Below, piece after piece: positions 62,892-64,000 of a DNA stretch of 64,000 bases. The notes below the pieces were generated by a model. The model searched no databases. It was not told where the DNA came from and worked only from the letters and a program-made list of their open reading frames with translations. Position numbers and translations under genes: made by a program. Numbering within the stretch: position 1 is the first letter of the stretch; every line of letters begins with the position of its first letter. The DNA comes from Sipunculus nudus. Lineage: Eukaryota; Annelida; Sipuncula; Golfingiida; Sipunculidae. The DNA lies in NCBI GenBank assembly GCA_026874595.1, contig CM049310.1, positions 76,131,056 to 76,195,055 of the forward strand, given 5' to 3'.

Positions 62892-63353
62892 ACGCAGAAT
62901 AGGCCTACGTTACACCTGTTAGCAGGCGCGGCAGCCTAGACCATGCCCACCAAGAAACCCCCGCTACAAGAAACCTCCGGATACTTAAAACCCCTTAAAG
63001 TCATCGGCCAGTCCATAATTTATAGGATTAACCCTTGTTTCGGACAAGAGAAAAATAAATGATTTAACTACGCTCTTAACACAGCGCTTTACCTATAGGC
63101 CTACTATACCTATATATCAGTAGCTACATTAATAGGTTCTTTAAGATTTCCGCTGACTCGGGAGCGTGTGATTTAACAGGCATCTGCATGGCCGCCCTGA
63201 GTATATAATGGTATTGTCTTTAAATTTTAAAATTGTTTTATTCCCTTTAAAGTGAGATGACAAAAGGTACAAAGAAAGTGAGGGGGCATGCCCTAAAATC
63301 CTGAAACAACTCAAGGTCCCTGGTATAAATATAGGTCTAGCTAGATCTTTATC
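62892..63353. other. intergenic, no recognised features
   Basis: Nothing recognisable between the hAT-like element and the next repeat end. Confidence 0.4.
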
Positions 63354-63466
63354 AGTGGCGTTAATTTTACCTCAAAGGAGGGGGGGGGGGGGGATGACTC
63401 GCAACTTTTTTCACACGCGCACACCATCACACGTGATATATATATATATATACCATATATATATGT

Positions 63467-63725
63467 CAAGGGAAGAATGAGAATCTGGGAAGATCCGGAA
63501 TCCTCCCGGGAAAAATGAGAATTCTGATTTTTCCCGGGAAAAATGAGAATCCAGAGATGGTATGAAGGGATTCCCATTCTTCCCGGGAAGAATGAGAATT
63601 CTCATTCTTCCTGGGACAAATGAGAATTCCAGTCTCTCCTGGGAAAATTGAGAATTCTAATTTTTCCCGGGAGAGATTGGAATTCACTTTTGACATTCAA
63701 ACCTGGGAAAAATGAGAATTCTCGT
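63467..63725. repeat. cluster of palindromic TCCCGGGAAAAATGAGAATT units
   Basis: TTCCCGGGAA and GAGAATTCTCATT palindromes alternate about seven times at ~18-40 base spacing, so every unit can pair with its neighbour. Frames over it (both strands) only reflect the repeat. Confidence 0.85.
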
Positions 63726-64000
63726 GCCTGGAACTAACATGAAAATATCTGGTTCATTAATTCATTTATAATTGTGCCATGTTAAACTTTTTCATGCATC
63801 CTTTTCATCAGTGTTAGAGATTGAAATGTACAATAAGTAATTTACCCCAGTTACACTCTATCATTTAGTATAATGTTTCCAGTATATGTTAATTCTTAAT
63901 CAGGTTAAGATATATAATATTACAAATTAAACTCATAAATGTAACCAAAGTCTATAATTCTAGTTATAAATATATTTCATTTCTATTACATAAATATTAT
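63726..64000. other. AT-rich end of window, no recognised features
   Basis: Nothing recognisable. Confidence 0.4.

Overview
The window looks like a piece of an invertebrate animal genome, most likely a marine mollusc and probably a bivalve. This is inferred from spliced genes with GT-AG introns, an AT-rich background, many TA/TAA microsatellites, long poly(G)/poly(C) tracts, and dispersed repeats built on GGTCAAAGGTCA-like and TGGCGCCACC motifs of a kind I associate with bivalve genomes. Nothing bacterial or viral is seen.

Three protein genes are well supported, all on the + strand. (1) A C1orf131-type (DUF4602) nucleolar protein has five exons in view at 2722-7815; its first exon is uncertain. 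(2) A single-exon Golgi carbohydrate 6-O-sulfotransferase, 363 aa, lies at 16127-17218. (3) A classical water-selective aquaporin spans 42733-58673. Its four core exons can join either of two terminal exons in the same reading phase, giving two predicted C-termini, and a probable non-coding first exon ends at 41992.

The rest is mostly mobile or repeated DNA. Bases 1-1447 are the 3' part of a decayed DIRS-type tyrosine-recombinase retrotransposon. Non-autonomous Helentron-like (HINE) elements, with subterminal inverted repeats, internal tandem repeats and a hairpin near a CTAG or CTTGTT end, lie at about 5369-7113, 9990-11031, 49505-50003 and 52758-55668. Smaller inverted-repeat elements (Harbinger-, pogo- and hAT-like) are scattered throughout.

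The most striking region is 22.0-36.2 kb. A unit of about 1.3 kb is repeated four times (A to D). Each copy carries coding-like frames on both strands, one of them cysteine-rich, and the unit borders look promoter-like. Between copies C and D sits a 9129-bp insertion at 25794-34922. It has terminal inverted repeats and a 9-bp target duplication, and its interior is two arrays of the same ~178-bp satellite in opposite orientation, meeting head to head near 30063. That is the architecture of a giant foldback element.

The three genes have no evident joint function; the window is a gene-poor interval in which mobile elements occupy most introns. Two of them end 17-19 bases upstream of a splice acceptor. 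All domain and family calls come from reading translations by eye; no database search was possible.
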